From assembly GCA_964615775.1 (NCBI GenBank), contig CAZTQB010000002.1, positions 45,315 to 109,314 on the forward strand: a stretch of 64,000 bases of DNA. The letters are read 5' to 3'. The notes beneath the pieces are model-generated. The model made no database searches, was not told where the DNA came from, and worked only from the letters and a program-made list of their open reading frames with translations. Shown here one piece after another: positions 1-8,868 of the stretch. Both the position numbers and the translations under genes were made by a program. Each line of letters begins with the position of its first letter. The first letter of the stretch is position 1. Source of the stretch: JALHOM01 sp964615775 (GTDB taxonomy: Bacteria; Patescibacteriota; Saccharimonadia; Saccharimonadales; 2-12-FULL-41-12).

Positions 1-299
1 AGCTCTAAAATTTTGTTCATATGGGCTGGAAAAACCAACACAATACCCTTACCTATAGCAGCACCCGACTGGTCAGATCCAGAACCCCGTGCCGTAATCG
101 ATATTACACGACCACGCTCGGCCAGCTGCCAAGTAAAACGAGCTGTTTTACGTACATCGTTTTCGTTCCTAGGGTAGGCGATAATCGACGGCACAACTTC
201 AAATATGCTGCTATCTGTAGAAAAATAACGCCTAGCATCATCGCCGACAATAATCTCACCGACCAAATGTTCTTGCAAATAGTGTGCAACCTTATTCAT
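1..299 (-). CDS. FAD-linked oxidase, GlcD-like (N-terminal part, cut by window edge)
   Basis: This gene runs off the left edge and reads continuously from an ATG at 299 to base 1. The first 99 residues match the start of the FAD_binding_4 (PCMH-type) domain of GlcD/D-lactate dehydrogenase-like flavoproteins: a TDSSIFEVVP segment, a YPRNENDV segment and the flavin-pyrophosphate loop TARGSGSDQSG. A GGGG purine stretch lies about 4 nt before the ATG, and an extended -10 (TGTTAAAAT) lies 31-36 nt upstream. MurB shares the fold, but the SIF-VP-P start and TARGSG loop are typical of the GlcD branch. The substrate cannot be judged from this part. Confidence 0.8.
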   Translation of the reverse strand, partial: MNKVAHYLQEHLVGEIIVGDDARRYFSTDSSIFEVVPSIIAYPRNENDVRKTARFTWQLAERGRVISITARGSGSDQSGAAIGKGIVLVFPAHMNKILE

Positions 300-329
300 T
301 ATTCCCCTTTTTATCTCTCCTTACCCTAC

Positions 330-335
330 ATTTTA
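330..335 (-). promoter_or_regulatory. Extended -10 of the FAD oxidase gene
   Basis: On the minus strand TAAAAT is preceded by TGT, giving an extended -10. No convincing -35 is seen. The start codon is 30 nt downstream, so this transcript would carry a short leader with a Shine-Dalgarno sequence. Confidence 0.4.
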
Positions 336-366
336 ACATAAGCAAAAAGCGAGAGGATAGTATATT

Positions 367-2145
367 TTATTGTTTCTTTACTGTACCTGTTTTTATTGTC
401 CAATTAACAACATTGCTATACCTATCAACCGGTGTTTGCATATTTTTTACACTAAAACCTTTGAGTACAGGACTAGCGATATACATATACTCTGGCGAAT
501 AAAGAGCTAATGCCGGTGCGTCATCTCGCCAAGCTTGCAAAAAAGGACGATATTTCACTTCCCTAACCGCTGGATCTGATCGAGTACGGCCTGCCTCAAG
601 AGCTTTATCGGCTACAGTAGACTTGTATTCGCTCAAGTTAAGTCTTGTCTCAGACTTAATGCTGCCCTGAGAACTATGCCAAAAAGCATAAACATCAGGG
701 TCTGAGCCGACAGAGATTCCGTACAGCAGTGCATCATAATTATGCTGAGCCACAATACCAGTAATATCTCGCTCTTTCTCTAAGTTCACCTCTACTTGCA
801 CTCCGTAGTCTCGCCATTGTTTTTGTAGATTCGACGCAATACTAGTGTACTCACTATTGGCGACACTTGTAAGTACGAATTTTAGCTCTTTGCCGTCTTT
901 TTTACGCACCTTGGTAGATGGGTCAATTTGCCAACCAATTTTATCTAGCTCCGCTTCAGCTTCAGCTCTTTTATTTACAACCTGAGAAAATTCACTATTA
1001 TAGCCAACATGATTCTTTAAAAATGGACCATCAACCGTATTTGGCTTAAATGACAGTTGTCTAAGTACCTGTTCTTTGTCAATCAATTTTACCAATGCTT
1101 GCCGAACTTGCTTATCGGCTAAAATATCCTGAGAATTTTTAAAAAACACCATTACTTGACCACTAATTGGAATATGATAGACTTCATTTTCAGCCTTTAT
1201 GCCTTCTGGTTTATTTTTTAGCCCAGAAATACCATCGATATCTCTGTTGTTATATGCTGAAACTATCTGATTTTCATCCTCAAAAGAAACAATAGTTATG
1301 CGACTCAGCTTTGGCTGCCCAAGTACATATCCTGAGTTAGCTTTGAGTGAAAGAGCATTGTTGCTTTTTTTATTATTTTCTTCAAGCTGGATTTCAGATA
1401 GCATAAATGGACCGGCACCAACTGGTTCTTGAGTATTAAAGATGTTTGACCTCAATTGGGTCATTGGTACCTTATTTAAAATATGTTCAGGAATAATACC
1501 AACTGTAAACGACTGGTTAAAACTACTAAGTGCAACACTTAGACGAAGTTCTACTGTCAACTCATCAATCTGCTTTACTTCGACGGCCCTCCAGCTTGGC
1601 AATAAAAAGGACTTTACTTCTGGGTTTTTGATGGAGTTAATCGTATAAACTACATCTTTTGCGGTTAATTTATGGCCATCGTGCCAAGTAAGATTCGGCT
1701 TGAGCTTAATGGTATAAACCGTCTCACTAGCATCTAGAGTGTAGCCTTCGGCAAGCTCAGGAACTAGCTTGCCGTTCTCATCATATTTATATAGGCTAGC
1801 AAAGATCAGATTAGAGACCGAAGCATCAATATCGCTCTGAGCAAAAAGCGGATTAAAGTTACTAAATTTTCCAACTATCCCCTCTCGATAATTACCGCCA
1901 GCAACCGGACCACTAGCTAGATAAAATTTTTCTAAACTAAGTGCTTGAGCCACCACAATACCTACCAGCAAAATAACTAACAGAAGCCATCCAAGCACAA
2001 ATCGTCTAACTTCAATCAAGCGAGCTAATCTCTTAATCAGATACCTATCAACGTTGTCCTCGGTAGTATTAGTTACTTTAAGCACACGTTTTTGGCTTTT
2101 TTTTAGCTTACGTCTAAGAACAACCTGATTTTTTTTATCGAACAT
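367..2145 (-). CDS. Peptide-binding protein of ABC transporter (SBP_bac_5), membrane-anchored
   Basis: The 592-residue protein has a basic cytoplasmic tail (about 1-49), one transmembrane segment (about 50-70), then a family 5 solute-binding domain. Recognisable are the NPLFAQSDIDASVSNLIFAS opening, the LAEGYTLD/YTIKLKPNLTWHDG region and AKDVVYTINS, all typical of OppA/DppA proteins that capture oligopeptides outside the cell. It has no lipobox; the uncleaved N-terminal helix would tether it. No cognate OppBCDF permease or ATPase genes lie nearby. It follows secG by 18 nt and probably shares the uvrC-pepP-secG transcript. Substrate (peptide, nickel, other) is not determined. Confidence 0.85.
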   Translation of the reverse strand: MFDKKNQVVLRRKLKKSQKRVLKVTNTTEDNVDRYLIKRLARLIEVRRFVLGWLLLVILLVGIVVAQALSLEKFYLASGPVAGGNYREGIVGKFSNFNPLFAQSDIDASVSNLIFASLYKYDENGKLVPELAEGYTLDASETVYTIKLKPNLTWHDGHKLTAKDVVYTINSIKNPEVKSFLLPSWRAVEVKQIDELTVELRLSVALSSFNQSFTVGIIPEHILNKVPMTQLRSNIFNTQEPVGAGPFMLSEIQLEENNKKSNNALSLKANSGYVLGQPKLSRITIVSFEDENQIVSAYNNRDIDGISGLKNKPEGIKAENEVYHIPISGQVMVFFKNSQDILADKQVRQALVKLIDKEQVLRQLSFKPNTVDGPFLKNHVGYNSEFSQVVNKRAEAEAELDKIGWQIDPSTKVRKKDGKELKFVLTSVANSEYTSIASNLQKQWRDYGVQVEVNLEKERDITGIVAQHNYDALLYGISVGSDPDVYAFWHSSQGSIKSETRLNLSEYKSTVADKALEAGRTRSDPAVREVKYRPFLQAWRDDAPALALYSPEYMYIASPVLKGFSVKNMQTPVDRYSNVVNWTIKTGTVKKQ

Positions 2146-2163
2146 ACTTATTTTTGCTATTAT

Positions 2164-2376
2164 TTAAGCTAAAACTATCATCAGTAATGATAGTGAAAAA
2201 ACAATTGCAGATAGAACTGTAATCTGATGAATAGTTTTGTCTGTACCCCGACGCACAATATTTACTTCACCACCGCCACCAAGTCCAGCACCAAGTCCCG
2301 CACCCCTAGTCTGAACCAAAATTAAAATAGTCATAATCACCATTGAGCCAATTGCAATGTATCCAAATATACTCAT
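2164..2376 (-). CDS. secG: Preprotein translocase subunit SecG
   Basis: This 70-residue protein has the SecG layout: a first transmembrane helix (about 3-21), a Gly-rich cytosolic loop containing GAGLGAGLGGGG, and a second helix (about 50-69). SecG is the auxiliary subunit of the SecYEG channel. The ATG has a strong Shine-Dalgarno (AAAGGAGAA). In Actinobacteria and Firmicutes secG often lies near the glycolytic genes pgk and tpi and near uvrC; here uvrC is close but pgk-tpi are almost 60 kb away. It lies between pepP and the peptide-binding protein on the same strand. Confidence 0.93.
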   Translation of the reverse strand: MSIFGYIAIGSMVIMTILILVQTRGAGLGAGLGGGGEVNIVRRGTDKTIHQITVLSAIVFSLSLLMIVLA

Positions 2377-2434
2377 TTATTCTCCTTTGCTTGGTAATTA
2401 ATATTTTAGCAAAATTCAATCACTTCTAGCAAGG

Positions 2435-3637
2435 CTACTTTGGGATATTAGTAGACAAAACTTCAGCTCCATCTTCGGTAATTACAATATCGTCCTCAAT
2501 CCTAATGCCAATCTTCTCCTCGGGTATATAAATACCCGGCTCAACAGTCAAAACCATGCCTCTATCTAACGGCTGATCGACCAGCCCAACATCGTGAACG
2601 TCGATTCCCAGAAAATGCGAAGTAGCATGTGGATAATATCTGGCTACCATATCTTTATCGATAGACTTAATTAGACCAAGCTCACGCAGCTTTTCACCAG
2701 CGTATTTCCTAACTCCTTCTTCGTAATCTTTTAGTGTTATTCCTGGCTTCAACATATCAATCGCAAAACTTTGAATTAATGCCACTGTTTCATAAACCTT
2801 TGCTTGTCGTTTAGTTGGATTAGCTACATAGGTCCTGGTTATATCAGCAGCATATTTAGTGCTTTTTACCGCTGCATCGATTAATGTAAACTCTTTGTGG
2901 TCAATCTTTGAGTTATTTTGTGTGTAATGAAGGGTAATTGCATTCTCGCCATTGGCGATTATTGGATCGTAGGCAAACTCTAAATCATTTTTTAATAAAT
3001 ATTTTTTGGCGTCCATGAGCAAATCCGACTCGTTCTGCGAACTTGATAATTTACGAGAGAAAATTGCTTGCAGTTTAGCAGTATGACTAATCGCCTGAGC
3101 TATCATACCAAGTTCATTCGAAGTTTTTCGGCTCCGCAAACTAGCTAAAATCTTGCCTAAATCTATCAATTTCAGTTGTGAGTTAGCCTTAAACATTTTT
3201 TTTAATAAATGAGTTTTTGAAGGATTTGTAAACATGTACAAATCCTCTACGTAACTTAGCGAGGGCTGGATTGTTGCTAAATGAACAGACTTACAGACTC
3301 GTTTTATTAGTTTTTCCATGCCGGTATCGTAGTCATATATTTTAATCACGCCAGAAGTTTTTATAACTTTATCGTAATCGTTTTTTTCATGAAAAATTTC
3401 TTGATAATGATTCGTTTTTGGAGCAATCAAGTACTCTTGGCCATTATCAATCACCAAAACATAGCCAGGTTCTTCAACTCCAGTTAAATACCAGAAATTT
3501 GAATCCTGAACAAAGTCGTAGGCTGCATCACGGCTTCTTTGCATAAGGCAATTACCGATAATCACAATTGGAGCTGTACCTTCAAAATTTTGAAGCAACT
3601 TAACTCGATTATTTACAAAAAATTCAGTCTCAATCAT
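2435..3637 (-). CDS. pepP: Xaa-Pro aminopeptidase (M24B family)
   Basis: This 400-residue metallopeptidase removes N-terminal residues preceding proline. An N-terminal AMP_N (creatinase-like) domain spans about 1-130, and a pita-bread catalytic domain about 165-400. The five dinuclear metal ligands are visible: D254 and D265 (LIDAAVKSTKYAADITRTY), H341 (TSHFLGIDVHDVG), E366 (TVEPGIYI) and E381 (IRIEDDIVI). The length is slightly under the 430-440 residues usual for PepP. It sits 19 nt after uvrC and 58 nt before secG on the same strand. With the peptide-binding protein it suggests scavenging of peptides, which is inference. Confidence 0.92.
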   Translation of the reverse strand: MIETEFFVNNRVKLLQNFEGTAPIVIIGNCLMQRSRDAAYDFVQDSNFWYLTGVEEPGYVLVIDNGQEYLIAPKTNHYQEIFHEKNDYDKVIKTSGVIKIYDYDTGMEKLIKRVCKSVHLATIQPSLSYVEDLYMFTNPSKTHLLKKMFKANSQLKLIDLGKILASLRSRKTSNELGMIAQAISHTAKLQAIFSRKLSSSQNESDLLMDAKKYLLKNDLEFAYDPIIANGENAITLHYTQNNSKIDHKEFTLIDAAVKSTKYAADITRTYVANPTKRQAKVYETVALIQSFAIDMLKPGITLKDYEEGVRKYAGEKLRELGLIKSIDKDMVARYYPHATSHFLGIDVHDVGLVDQPLDRGMVLTVEPGIYIPEEKIGIRIEDDIVITEDGAEVLSTNIPK

Positions 3638-3656
3638 ATTATTTCTATTTACTTGG

Positions 3657-5201
3657 TTAGATTATACTTTTATTTTTGGTTGTTTCAATTTTTTCATCTT
3701 TAAAATTGGCATAAATTCTGCCAGCCAATTTTTGCCCAACAACCATTTCTAGCTCATTCAAACTCGCCAACTTAACACCCGACAAGCTACCAAATTTGCG
3801 AATAAGTTTCCGACGAGAAACTTGCCCAACACCTTGTATGTCATCCAAAATGCTGCTGGTCTGCCTCTTCCGCTTCAATACAGAATGATAACTAACCGCA
3901 AATCTATGACTTTCATCACGAACTCTCTGCAGTAACTTTATTAAATTAGTATTCACGGGTAAATTTATTAACACAAAATCATCTGACTCAGTCAGATAGC
4001 CCCCAAGTTTTTTCACTTCTTCTTTGTTTATGCTCACACTACTACCAGCATTTTGCGAATTAGGTTTTTTTACGACAATTTGCTCTTCGCGTTTGGCTAA
4101 CCCTACAAAAATTAGCTTGTTCTGTCCTGCCTCTTCTCGAGCTTTTATTGCAGCATCAAGTTGACCCTTACCACCATCTATCAAAAATAGTTCAGCCAGA
4201 CCCCATTGTTTCACATTTTTATCACTCAGCCGTCGACGAATCGTTTCATTCATATTATAAAAATCATTATTTTGATCATGTTTAGTTTTGAATTTACGAT
4301 ATTCACTCTTATCACTAACCCCATTGGTAAAAACTACCATACTAGCCACTACATCACTGCCTTGTTGATGAGAAATATCATAACCCTCAATCCGCCTAGG
4401 AAATTTAGGAATACTTAACACGTTAACTAATTCGTTCAAAGCGTGGTCCTTAGAAATGTCCATAAACTCTTTATCAGAAAACACTACTTGTTTATTGAGG
4501 TTTTTTAGGTGGGTTATTTGGTTACGGATTTTGGCAGCTGTTTCAAACTCTTGATTTTTGGCCATGTCTGTCATCACTTTTTGCAGCTCTTTAATAACTT
4601 TTTTATGCTTACCTTCAATCACATTTATAAGTCGACGCAGATTTGCTCGATAATCCTTTAGACTAGTTCGTCCTTCCTCTAGTCCTGGATCAAGTCCAAT
4701 ATGATAATGTAAACTAGCTCGTTTTTGACCATGTTTTTTACTAGTTGCAAATGGGAAAATTTTACGCAAAATTTTGAGTGCTTGACGAACGCTATATGCA
4801 CTAAAATAAGGACCAAAATACTTAGCACCATCGTCAATTGGCCGACGAGTTGTTGAGACTGTCGGATAATCACTATCATAATCAATTCGAATATAGCTCA
4901 TAGCTTTATCGTCTCTGAGTAAAATATTGTACTGTGGCATGTAACGCCGAATCATCTCGGCCTCCAAGAATAACGCTTCAATCTCCGAGTCGACCACCAT
5001 CCAATCGGTATCAAATATTTCGTTAACTAAAGCATCTGTTTTGGGATCGTGCGTCCGCGACTTATGAAAATACTGTCGAACTCGATTATTTAACTTTGCT
5101 GCCTTGCCAACATAAATAATCTCACCGGCCTTATTTTTATGGAAATATACCCCCGGCTCTTTTGGAAGAGTTTTTAATTTATCGGCAAGCTTGTCGTTCA
5201 T
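3657..5201 (-). CDS. uvrC: Excinuclease ABC subunit C
   Basis: UvrC makes the dual incisions in nucleotide excision repair. The GIY-YIG nuclease lies at about 15-50 (PGVYFHKN... IIYVGKAAKL), a UVR motif that binds UvrB at about 205-235, then the RNase H-like half (EGYDISHQQG, LFLIDGGKGQ) and a C-terminal helix-hairpin-helix (ILDDIQGVGQVSRRKLI). At 514 residues it is shorter than the roughly 600 of E. coli, mostly from compact linkers; both catalytic halves are present. uvrA is at 12.9-15.7 kb and uvrD at 55.9-58.0 kb; uvrB is not in the window. The gene is divergent from the GH26 gene. Confidence 0.95.
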   Translation of the reverse strand: MNDKLADKLKTLPKEPGVYFHKNKAGEIIYVGKAAKLNNRVRQYFHKSRTHDPKTDALVNEIFDTDWMVVDSEIEALFLEAEMIRRYMPQYNILLRDDKAMSYIRIDYDSDYPTVSTTRRPIDDGAKYFGPYFSAYSVRQALKILRKIFPFATSKKHGQKRASLHYHIGLDPGLEEGRTSLKDYRANLRRLINVIEGKHKKVIKELQKVMTDMAKNQEFETAAKIRNQITHLKNLNKQVVFSDKEFMDISKDHALNELVNVLSIPKFPRRIEGYDISHQQGSDVVASMVVFTNGVSDKSEYRKFKTKHDQNNDFYNMNETIRRRLSDKNVKQWGLAELFLIDGGKGQLDAAIKAREEAGQNKLIFVGLAKREEQIVVKKPNSQNAGSSVSINKEEVKKLGGYLTESDDFVLINLPVNTNLIKLLQRVRDESHRFAVSYHSVLKRKRQTSSILDDIQGVGQVSRRKLIRKFGSLSGVKLASLNELEMVVGQKLAGRIYANFKDEKIETTKNKSII

Positions 5202-5228
5202 TGATAGCTATTATACTAAGAAAATAAC

Positions 5229-5258
5229 TTGCCTTGGAATATATCGCTATGAGATAAT
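5229..5258 (+). promoter_or_regulatory. Probable sigma-70 promoter of the GH26 gene
   Basis: TTGCCT (5229-5234) and GATAAT (5253-5258) are separated by 18 nt and lie 24 nt before the ATG of the GH26 gene. No clear Shine-Dalgarno precedes that ATG. Confidence 0.5.
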
Positions 5259-5281
5259 GGTTATGTTAAATAAAAACAAAC

Positions 5282-6901
5282 ATGCAACCAAATATAGTCA
5301 CATATACCGCTCCACCTAAACATTCTCATTTATTGCTTTTGTTAAAACAAAAGTTAGTAATCTTTGGCTTGATTGGGTTTTTAGTAGTAGCTTCTCTTGG
5401 AGTCTCTGGTTTTTTATACTATAAACACAAACAGGCCAAAGGTCCAAACAAACTCGATGACAGCAATTTCTCTTTATCGAACGGAGCCAGTCTAGAAAAC
5501 GACTCTTCGGCATCAGACGGTAAAAGTATTAAGATAACAAAGAACGCCGAAATATCAACTATCTTAGATGCCACCCAAGAAATGCAAGGCATAAATTTTA
5601 ATGCTAGAAGTGTAATTTGCGGCAATGAATGGGCTAAAGTTGACACCTTAGTTGACGATAAAGTTGTGCAAAAGGATCTTAGTATCGATAGCGACCAATG
5701 GAAAAACTTCTCAGTTAATACCCCAATCACAAAAGGTAATCATAAAATTGTTATCAAGCAGACAAATGCTTCAGGTGCCTGCGAAAGAGCTGTTTTTATA
5801 GATAAAGTCAACCTAATATCGATCATACCAGCTGTTCAAAGCCCTACTCCGACAAAAAATAATCAGCCTACTACAACCGTCCCTCCATCTAGCACCACCC
5901 CAACACAAGCCCCAGCCAATCCGAATCCGACCCCAAACCCCCAACCACCGGCAAAATCATCAATACTATGGGGGTCATGGATTGACGGCGATACATATGG
6001 CGGATCTGGTGCAGGTCGTGGTGATGCACCTTGGGACACTACAACTTGGGATTTATTTGAGTCACATGCTGGTAAAAAGGTCTCCATACTACATTACGGT
6101 CAACCACCACCTTGGGAACAGCAATTTTATCCTAATGTTGCCAACATTATTACCAATCGAGGAGCCTATGTGATGATGGACAGTAGCTCAAAATCAGTTG
6201 CACTAACCGATATAACCAACGGCACCTACGATACACAGATTCGCACCTGGGCAAATGCAGTAAAAACTTGGGGCAAGCCTATGTTCTACCGCTGGAACTG
6301 GGAGATGAACGGTACTTGGTTTGACTGGGGCAATCAGGCAAAAACTAGTCCACAAAATTACGTTAATGCTTGGCGACACTACCACGATGTAGTCGTAAGC
6401 GAAGGAGCCACCAATATCACCTGGGTATGGTGTCCAAACACCGTCTTTACTGGTTCTACGCCCCTTAGCCAATTATATCCTGGCGATAGTTATGTAGATT
6501 GGACTTGTTTTGACGGTTACAACTGGGGTACAAGCAGCGGTAAAGCCGAAACTTGGCGAAGTTTCAATACAGTAGCTTCAGACACCTACAACGAACTTCT
6601 AAGCGTCGCTCCAAGTAAGCCGATAATGATCGGAGAGACTTCATCAAACGAAGGAGGTGGCGTCAAGGCAGACTGGGTAACTGATGCATTATCGACTCAA
6701 TTACCAAATAATTTTCCAAAAATCAAAGCCCTGGTTTGGTTTAACTGGCCAATTGTAGAAAACAGCACCGCACAACAATGGCCAATCGAATCTTCGACTG
6801 CCAGTCAAAATGCTTTCAAAAATGCTATCGCTAACTCGTATTTCTTGCCTGGCGGCAGCTACGGTTCGACACCATTGCTTGGGAAAATACCAGCTCCATA
6901 A
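5282..6901 (+). CDS. Membrane-anchored GH26 family glycosidase (beta-mannanase-like) with carbohydrate-binding module
   Basis: Domain order in the 539 residues: cytoplasmic tail, transmembrane helix (about 24-46), a beta-sandwich resembling CBM35/36 (about 80-180), a Pro/Thr/Asn-rich linker (about 186-226), and a GH26 TIM-barrel (about 227-525). The acid/base is E341 in FYRWNWEMNGTWFDWG and the nucleophile E452 in IMIGETSS, matching the GH26 pattern (clan GH-A). GH26 enzymes mostly cut beta-1,4-mannan, some beta-1,3-xylan or mixed glucans, so the exact substrate is open. The single anchor places the enzyme outside the cell. It stands alone between uvrC and a HAD gene, so neighbours give no pathway hint. 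Confidence 0.85.
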   Translation: MQPNIVTYTAPPKHSHLLLLLKQKLVIFGLIGFLVVASLGVSGFLYYKHKQAKGPNKLDDSNFSLSNGASLENDSSASDGKSIKITKNAEISTILDATQEMQGINFNARSVICGNEWAKVDTLVDDKVVQKDLSIDSDQWKNFSVNTPITKGNHKIVIKQTNASGACERAVFIDKVNLISIIPAVQSPTPTKNNQPTTTVPPSSTTPTQAPANPNPTPNPQPPAKSSILWGSWIDGDTYGGSGAGRGDAPWDTTTWDLFESHAGKKVSILHYGQPPPWEQQFYPNVANIITNRGAYVMMDSSSKSVALTDITNGTYDTQIRTWANAVKTWGKPMFYRWNWEMNGTWFDWGNQAKTSPQNYVNAWRHYHDVVVSEGATNITWVWCPNTVFTGSTPLSQLYPGDSYVDWTCFDGYNWGTSSGKAETWRSFNTVASDTYNELLSVAPSKPIMIGETSSNEGGGVKADWVTDALSTQLPNNFPKIKALVWFNWPIVENSTAQQWPIESSTASQNAFKNAIANSYFLPGGSYGSTPLLGKIPAP

Positions 6902-6937
6902 AAATACTTGTTGACGAGCTTAGACTAATATATACGC

Positions 6938-7558
6938 CTATACACCAAAAAACTTAGCAACTTCCTGCCAGTCTTTGCAGCGAGTCACATTAGCAGGCAA
7001 GGTTTGCATTTGATTCCATTTATAGTCACCAAATAGTACCGCTTGAAAACCATATTTAGCAGCCTCAACACAATGTTTTAGTTGGTCGTCAATTAAATAA
7101 TCAAATTTCAGATCATCTCTCAAAACAGCCTTACTAGCCTGCATTTTATAAGTAATGTCGATTCCGTCTTTTCTATCAAAAAAACCAGAATAATATATAC
7201 CATCAAAAATATCACCATAATGATAATCTAGCCAAGCTCGAGTTTCCTTATCGGACGTCTGCCATCTAGAGGTTAAGACGATTAGTCTGTAGTTGTCAGC
7301 TAAACTTTTTAGGACTTCACTAGACTTATTTTTTGCTGCAAATTTAGCCAGTTGCCCACTACCATAAATCTCTGCAACTCTTTCATACAAGCTTTGCTGA
7401 TTTACCTGCCAAACCTTGCCCCAGTGTTCATCGTAGTCATCAACCGTCAAATTAGTTCCCCACCGTTTATTGCTAAACTCTACAAATGCTTCAGCCTGCA
7501 TTGCCAAAACATCATCTACATCAACTGCTATAATTTCTTGCTTCACCTTTTTAGACAA
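6938..7558 (-). CDS. HAD-superfamily phosphatase, 5'(3')-deoxyribonucleotidase-like
   Basis: The 206-residue protein has HAD motif I (AVDVDDVL, nucleophile D13 and acid D15), motif II threonine (VLTSRW) and motif III/IV (YLIDDQ). The cap and length fit NT5C-type nucleotidases and the YqfW group, which act on nucleoside monophosphates or remain uncharacterised; the substrate is therefore inferred only. The start is a TTG that overlaps the stop region of the upstream DUF1905 gene by 8 nt, with GGAG just before it, so translation is probably coupled. Together with trhO these three genes form one minus-strand unit. Confidence 0.75.
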   Translation of the reverse strand: MSKKVKQEIIAVDVDDVLAMQAEAFVEFSNKRWGTNLTVDDYDEHWGKVWQVNQQSLYERVAEIYGSGQLAKFAAKNKSSEVLKSLADNYRLIVLTSRWQTSDKETRAWLDYHYGDIFDGIYYSGFFDRKDGIDITYKMQASKAVLRDDLKFDYLIDDQLKHCVEAAKYGFQAVLFGDYKWNQMQTLPANVTRCKDWQEVAKFFGV

Positions 7559-7838
7559 TCTCCAGGGTGAATTTTATAGTAATTTTGTCGTCCAGTTTTA
7601 GAGACTCTTTGGAACGTATTTCAGACTTCAGAGGTAGCATGTACCTACCTTCGCCCATAGCCATGATAGTTGCCTGCCAAGATGATTTGCCCACACTAGC
7701 CGTACCTTTTAAAAAGCTACTTTTCTTATATGGTTTAAGTAGTTCCATTATAGCCCCAGGAATATGAGCATAATGCCAACCGCCTTTAGCAGGAGAAACT
7801 TCTACCTTGGACTGAAACTGAAAGGTTGGTTGCGTCAT
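7551..7838 (-). CDS. DUF1905 domain protein
   Basis: A small soluble beta-barrel protein. The pattern FQFQSKVEVSPAKGGWHYAH, then KGTASVGKSSWQATIMAMGE and YMLPLKSEIRSKESLKLDD, fits the DUF1905 family, whose members are often fused to a YdeI-like domain; here it stands alone. The family has no established function. An in-frame GTG lies 9 nt further upstream (7847), so 3 extra residues are possible; neither start has a clear Shine-Dalgarno. It follows trhO by about 13 nt and overlaps the HAD gene by 8 nt. Confidence 0.7.
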   Translation of the reverse strand: MTQPTFQFQSKVEVSPAKGGWHYAHIPGAIMELLKPYKKSSFLKGTASVGKSSWQATIMAMGEGRYMLPLKSEIRSKESLKLDDKITIKFTLEIV

Positions 7839-7851
7839 GTTGTTCACAGTA

Positions 7852-8772
7852 TTAAAAACGAGATTTCAGCGGAACCTTAGAGCCTAGGTCTGATTGTTTT
7901 TTGCATTCAGTAGTGTGGAATAGTAAGTCTTTATCTGTTTTACAGTTTTTGCATATCAGCACTAGATCGTTGCAGGCAACCCATGCACAATTTTCAAAAT
8001 TTGAAGTTTTCCCTTGGCAATGCGTACAATTACCAATATCAACTGCCTTAGGTGAAAATTTATGGTTCATGCGATCATCAAAAATATATAAATTACCCTC
8101 CCATAGTCCATCGTCACCATATTTTTCGCCATATTTTACAATGCCACCATCTATCTGATAAACCTCTTTAAAGCCACGATTTTTCATCATCACACTCAGT
8201 GCTTCGCAGCGAATGCCACCAGTACAATAGCTAACTACGGGCTTGTCTTTTATATGATTGTACTTATCACTATCAAGCTCAGATATAAAATCGTGTGAAG
8301 TTTTGGTGTCTGGTATAACCGCACCCTTAAATCGACCAACTTGTGCTTCGTAAGCATTGCGGCCATCAAAAAATACTACATCATCACCACGTTCCTGCAC
8401 TAATTTATGTAAAGCTTCAGGCTTAAGATGTTTTCCGCCACCAATTACACCTTTTTCATCAACTTTTATTTCGTCAGGGCAACCAAAAGCCACCAACTCT
8501 GACTTTACTTTTACGCTCAAACGCGGAAAATCATTGCCCGTACCATTGCTCCATTTATAAGTAATACCCCGAAATACATCACTAGCATTCATTTGCCGCT
8601 TATACTCACGTAGGTTTTCTATATCTCCGCCCAATGTGCCATTAATACCATGCTTCGACACAATAATTCGTCCTTTGAGATGCAGGTTCCTACAAAGTTC
8701 TCGTTGCCAAAGCATTGTCATTTTAGGATCTGTCACCGGCACAAATTTATAGTATAAAATCACCTTATTCAT
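7852..8772 (-). CDS. trhO: tRNA uridine(34) hydroxylase (rhodanese-like, UPF0176)
   Basis: TrhO (formerly YceA) hydroxylates U34 of tRNAs, a step toward 5-oxyacetyl uridine. The protein has the N-terminal acylphosphatase-like domain (KGRIIVSKHGINGTLGG) and the rhodanese domain with active-site loop YCTGGIRCE, followed by a Cys-rich C-terminus (CTHCQGK, CNDLVLICKNCK) that may bind zinc. A longer reading frame starts at 8811, but the ATG at 8772 (MNKVILYYKF) matches family starts and lies 8 nt after an extended -10 (TGATAAAAT), so the transcript is probably leaderless. It is the first gene of the trhO-DUF1905-HAD unit. Confidence 0.9.
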   Translation of the reverse strand: MNKVILYYKFVPVTDPKMTMLWQRELCRNLHLKGRIIVSKHGINGTLGGDIENLREYKRQMNASDVFRGITYKWSNGTGNDFPRLSVKVKSELVAFGCPDEIKVDEKGVIGGGKHLKPEALHKLVQERGDDVVFFDGRNAYEAQVGRFKGAVIPDTKTSHDFISELDSDKYNHIKDKPVVSYCTGGIRCEALSVMMKNRGFKEVYQIDGGIVKYGEKYGDDGLWEGNLYIFDDRMNHKFSPKAVDIGNCTHCQGKTSNFENCAWVACNDLVLICKNCKTDKDLLFHTTECKKQSDLGSKVPLKSRF

Positions 8773-8780
8773 AGCTAAGT

Positions 8781-8786
8781 ATTTTA
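8781..8786 (-). promoter_or_regulatory. Extended -10 of trhO (leaderless)
   Basis: Minus-strand TAAAAT is preceded by TGA and ends 8 nt before the ATG at 8772, which places the transcription start at or next to the start codon. Confidence 0.5.
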
Positions 8787-8803
8787 TCAAAAAACATAAA
8801 AAT

Positions 8804-8833
8804 TTGCACACAACTTGACATAAGTGGTATAAT
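8804..8833 (+). promoter_or_regulatory. Promoter of the small leader ORF and ABC exporter
   Basis: TTGCAC (8804-8809), 18 nt spacer, TATAAT (8828-8833) preceded by TGG (extended -10). A tempting TTGACA at 8815-8820 is only 7 nt from the -10 and cannot serve as its -35. It drives the short ORF at 8869 and very probably the exporter at 9016. Confidence 0.7.
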
Positions 8834-8868
8834 GTAATGCATATTATTAAAGGAAAGGGTCAGGCAAA

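Noticed and set aside
8815..8833. TTGACA consensus -35 near TATAAT
   Set aside because: The two are only 7 nt apart, too close for one promoter; TTGCAC at 8804 has the right spacing.
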